Positions 61,650-64,000 of a stretch of DNA of 64,000 bases are shown here, piece after piece. Location: NCBI GenBank assembly GCA_965647125.1, contig CBFGCD010000007.1, forward strand, positions 32,190-96,189, in the 5' to 3' direction. The notes under the pieces were generated by a model, which did no database searches, was not told the origin of the DNA, and saw only the letters and a program-made list of their open reading frames with translations. Each line of letters opens with the position of its first letter. The stretch's first letter is position 1. The position numbers and the translations under genes were made by a program. The DNA comes from RUG14156 sp948742005. GTDB taxonomy: Bacteria; Cyanobacteriota; Vampirovibrionia; Gastranaerophilales; Gastranaerophilaceae.

Positions 61650-62311
61650 AATATCAACTCCTTTAATTCCAAAAAATTAGAATTTAGTAAATCAACAACG
61701 CCAAATTTTTTATAAAATTCATAAACATCCTTTTGTGAAAAAAAAGGATAATCCGAAGACAACAAAACTCTTTTATTAAAAACGCTTTTAAGTGCATATT
61801 TTATAGCTTGGTTAATATAATCAAGCCCGCTTTCTTTATCACCAAGTTTTCCAAGAATTGTATGAGTCAAAGAAAAATCAATCCAAACATTTTTTTGAAA
61901 ATGGCAAATCTTTATAAAATCATTAATCAAATATCCGCCGCAATGAGGAAAAATAAATATTAATTCAGGAAATTCTCTTGCAACTTTCCAATAATCATAA
62001 GGCATCCAAAACGGTTCATTCAAAGTATCAATCATAACGCATTTAGGCTTGTTGATTTTTATTGAATTTATAATTTCTTCAGGCGAATATTTTTCCCTGC
62101 GGGGATGATATTTTAAATATTTATGATTAATTACATTTTTCAATTCAAAATCAGATACATAATAAAAAGATATGTAATTATCACAAGGATTGTGCAGGGC
62201 TAAAACTTCTTTATTGCACAAGGTATTATCAAAATACGGTTCATTTTCCAATCCAACCAAAAAACCGCCCGCTTCATTATTTTTTTTGTGGATATGACCA
62301 TCAAAAAACAC
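61646..62311 (-). CDS. Metal-dependent hydrolase of the amidohydrolase fold
   Basis: A protein of about 221 residues. FFDGHIHKK gives the metal HxH motif, FIFPHCGGY a third His, and LLSSDYPFF the catalytic Asp, as in TatD/amidohydrolase TIM barrels. I chose GTG at 62311, 6 nt after GGGAG and giving MFFDGHIH; longer starts at 62332 or 62359 would only add residues encoded in the overlap with the ATP-grasp gene. It overlaps that gene by 11 nt and the RraA-like gene by 4 nt. The substrate may be an acyl or amide group of the glycan. Confidence 0.72.
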   Translation of the reverse strand: MFFDGHIHKKNNEAGGFLVGLENEPYFDNTLCNKEVLALHNPCDNYISFYYVSDFELKNVINHKYLKYHPRREKYSPEEIINSIKINKPKCVMIDTLNEPFWMPYDYWKVAREFPELIFIFPHCGGYLINDFIKICHFQKNVWIDFSLTHTILGKLGDKESGLDYINQAIKYALKSVFNKRVLLSSDYPFFSQKDVYEFYKKFGVVDLLNSNFLELKELIL

Positions 62312-63536
62312 TGCAAACTCCCGACATAACATCCAACATCTCTTTTTCTTTTTGCTCAATATAAGCTGTGGTCATTATATTTTTCGGACCTTCTAAAATT
62401 TCAAAGCCGATTCTGGCGTTGTCATTATCAATTTTTTTAAAACCGGTATCAAATTTAATTTTATCTCTATCAAAATATCTGCTTTTTATTGATTTATCCA
62501 AAAAGTCCATCAGACTGCATTCTTCCTTGACTAAAAATCCATCAGGAAAATCATAGAAAAAATACATAGAAGAATTATCCGTTTGAACATGCAGTCCGTT
62601 TTCTACTTTTGCACCTTTTTGAACATTAATTATATCAAGCAAAAAATTTGAACCACTTACCGCATCAACAAGATCGGAAGCAATAAACCCGCTTGAACGA
62701 GCACCAATTTCAACAGGAACAATACTTCCGTCATTTTTAACAATAACTTCCAAATGCCCCAATGACGATGAAAAACCTAATGCCTTGTAACATTTAATTC
62801 CAAAATCAGCAATCTCGTTTTGCAATTCATCATTTATGGAATTATAATGCAATTTTATTGCAATTCTATTATTTTCAGTATTTTTTGTATGGCTTTTTTT
62901 TGAAATTCCGTAAACACATACATTTTGATAAGCATCACCAATCATCTCAACAGTATATTCCGTACCCTCGACAAATTCTTCAACAACAACCAGATGATTA
63001 GTAGCTTCATTCTGTGCCTTTTTGAATGATTTTTCCATGAAATCTTTATCACTGTTTAAAGGAATTATTGTAATTCCTCTTGAAGAAGCGGAATTATCAG
63101 GTTTTATTATTATTTTAAATTCTTTGTTAAAATCAACAATTTCACTATCAAAATTTTCATATCTTTTTGAAATTTTATTTAAAATTCCGGCTCTCGACCA
63201 GCACTCAGCCTGCATTGACTTAGATGAAGAATATTTTAAAGCTTCATCAGTTATTGTCTTTAAACCAAAAGCACGATTTAATGAAGCAACCGATGCAACA
63301 GCCATATCTATTGAAGAATATGCAAATTCAACATCATCAAACTCGTTATTCTTTTTCAAAACTTCAATTATTGCTTTTGAATCTTTAACATCAATTTGAT
63401 AATGCTTATCACCGACAAGCTGCGGATATTCATTCCAATCAATAACATATACAAGATATCCTAAATTTTGAAATTTTTTTAATATACCATAATTAAGCTT
63501 ATTGCCGCCAAGCAATAAAAAAATTTTTTTAGACAT
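62301..63536 (-). CDS. ATP-grasp ligase
   Basis: A 411-residue ATP-grasp enzyme. The N-terminal LLLGGNKLNYGILK is the pre-ATP-grasp strand, FKIIIKPDNSASSRGITI the ATP lid region (Lys and Gly-rich loop), VVEEFVEGTEYTVEM the metal block, and VPVEIGARSSGF the substrate end. Members join a carboxylate to an amine or thiol (for example carbamoyl-phosphate or amino-acid ligases). In this operon it may attach an amino acid to a sugar. It overlaps the isomerase gene by 8 nt. Confidence 0.85.
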   Translation of the reverse strand: MSKKIFLLLGGNKLNYGILKKFQNLGYLVYVIDWNEYPQLVGDKHYQIDVKDSKAIIEVLKKNNEFDDVEFAYSSIDMAVASVASLNRAFGLKTITDEALKYSSSKSMQAECWSRAGILNKISKRYENFDSEIVDFNKEFKIIIKPDNSASSRGITIIPLNSDKDFMEKSFKKAQNEATNHLVVVEEFVEGTEYTVEMIGDAYQNVCVYGISKKSHTKNTENNRIAIKLHYNSINDELQNEIADFGIKCYKALGFSSSLGHLEVIVKNDGSIVPVEIGARSSGFIASDLVDAVSGSNFLLDIINVQKGAKVENGLHVQTDNSSMYFFYDFPDGFLVKEECSLMDFLDKSIKSRYFDRDKIKFDTGFKKIDNDNARIGFEILEGPKNIMTTAYIEQKEKEMLDVMSGVCSVF

Positions 63537-63930
63537 TTTTTGCCTCTTTTAAAAACACATCATAATCTCTTATATATTCTTCGGGTTTATAATAATCGCT
63601 CGCTAAAACCATTAGTTTGCAACCATAAGAAAAATGGCGCATTTCTCTCCACATGTTTTTACCGATATATAAACCCTTATCAGGTCTATTTAACCAAACT
63701 TCTTCTCTTTTATTGCCATCATCAAGAACAAACTGACAAGAGCCGTCAATTGCAATTATAATTTGCTCTAAATCTTTATGTGCGTGTTTTCCGCGGTCTT
63801 CTTCAGGCAGGGTGTCATAAATATAATAAACTCTGTTAATTTTAAAGGGAATATTTTTATTGCTTTCAAGAGAAATCAGTTTCCCTCTTTTGTCCCCGAA
63901 TACTTCCATGTTTATCAATTTGTAATTCAT
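63529..63930 (-). CDS. dTDP-4-keto-6-deoxyhexose 3,4-ketoisomerase (FdtA/QdtA-like)
   Basis: A 133-residue cupin of the WxcM/FdtA type. YKLINMEVFGDKRGKLISLE, YYIYDTLPEEDRGKHAHKDLEQ (two metal- or substrate-binding His) and IGKNMWREM are family landmarks. FdtA and QdtA move the keto group of the RmlB product from C4 to C3, giving the substrate for the DegT aminotransferase at 57506. It is the first complete gene of the operon in the window. Confidence 0.9.
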   Translation of the reverse strand: MNYKLINMEVFGDKRGKLISLESNKNIPFKINRVYYIYDTLPEEDRGKHAHKDLEQIIIAIDGSCQFVLDDGNKREEVWLNRPDKGLYIGKNMWREMRHFSYGCKLMVLASDYYKPEEYIRDYDVFLKEAKNV

Positions 63931-63970
63931 AATATATTTGATTTTTACCCTTTACTTTTAAAATTTCATA

Positions 63971-64000
63971 AACTCAACATAATATCTATTGTGTTGAGTT
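63971..64000. repeat. Inverted repeat at the right edge
   Basis: AACTCAACA (63971-63979) pairs with TGTTGAGTT (63992-64000). It could be a hairpin upstream of the glycan operon or the end of a neighbouring gene; no T-run follows within the window. Confidence 0.5.

Noticed and set aside
1..64000. CRISPR array
   Set aside because: No series of regularly spaced near-identical repeats with unique spacers was seen; the only tandem repeats are the 12-bp SDVV units and the AAT run, both coding.

Overview
The window is AT-rich, densely coded bacterial DNA. The gene content (a CtpA-type S41 protease, a PPi-dependent phosphofructokinase, GH57 and GH77 glucan enzymes, a single FlhB/SctU-type export protein, an HD-GYP protein, and many orphan proteins with a short 'INF-x-S/G' motif near the N-terminus) suggests a gut non-photosynthetic relative of Cyanobacteria (Vampirovibrionia/Melainabacteria, Gastranaerophilales-like). 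That placement is inferred from gene content and base composition; no rRNA is present to settle it.

Layout. 1-2.5 kb: an overlapping cytidylyltransferase/SDR pair and a DUF5131-like protein. 2.6-9.3 kb: an accessory region with an AlbA_2/RecG-C-like ATP-binding protein, two copies of a unit encoding a 25-residue hydrophobic peptide between structured RNA elements, a candidate small RNA, a frameshifted HTH regulator, a RhuM-like/Doc toxin-antitoxin pair, and a decaying tandem array of three related membrane-anchored small proteins. 9.4-17.9 kb: housekeeping genes (upp, aroA, speE, engB, GH57 branching enzyme, ctp) mixed with orphans. 18-34.8 kb: a three-gene AAA+ cluster in which only the middle protein keeps its Walker motifs, an HD-GYP protein, a TPR protein, comM, a kinase-like orphan, a GH77-PHP fusion, and ribE-ribBA. 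34.8-46.2 kb: PPi-PFK, rimM-trmD, yidD, a CMP-sugar synthetase, a PurD-like ATP-grasp protein, a tRNA-Thr/Thr/Tyr-tuf cluster, a HerA-like protein and flhB. 46.2-64 kb: one long minus-strand surface-polysaccharide operon, read from the right edge: FdtA/QdtA-type isomerase, ATP-grasp enzyme, metal-dependent hydrolase, RraA-like protein, CgeB-like glycosyltransferase, two aminotransferases, more glycosyltransferases, an MsbA-like exporter, a Stealth phosphotransferase, then rmlC, rmlB, rmlD and rmlA.

How the genes work together. RmlA and RmlB make dTDP-4-keto-6-deoxyglucose, which RmlC/RmlD can turn into dTDP-L-rhamnose and which the FdtA-like isomerase with the DegT aminotransferase can turn into a dTDP-3-amino-3,6-dideoxyhexose. 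Glycosyltransferases assemble the repeat unit and the ABC protein probably exports it. An extra set of enzymes (class I aminotransferase, RraA-like, hydrolase, ATP-grasp) may make an unusual decoration. Homopolymer tracts (G8 just before one glycosyltransferase start, C9 inside a membrane-protein gene) could permit phase variation.

The strongest candidates for undescribed biology are the paired peptide/RNA units at 4.1-4.3 and 5.6-5.8 kb, the shared N-terminal motif on at least eight unrelated proteins, the AAA+ triad, the kinase-like orphan and the GH77-PHP fusion. Several genes also have a -10 box only 6-8 nt before ATG and no Shine-Dalgarno sequence, which predicts leaderless transcripts.
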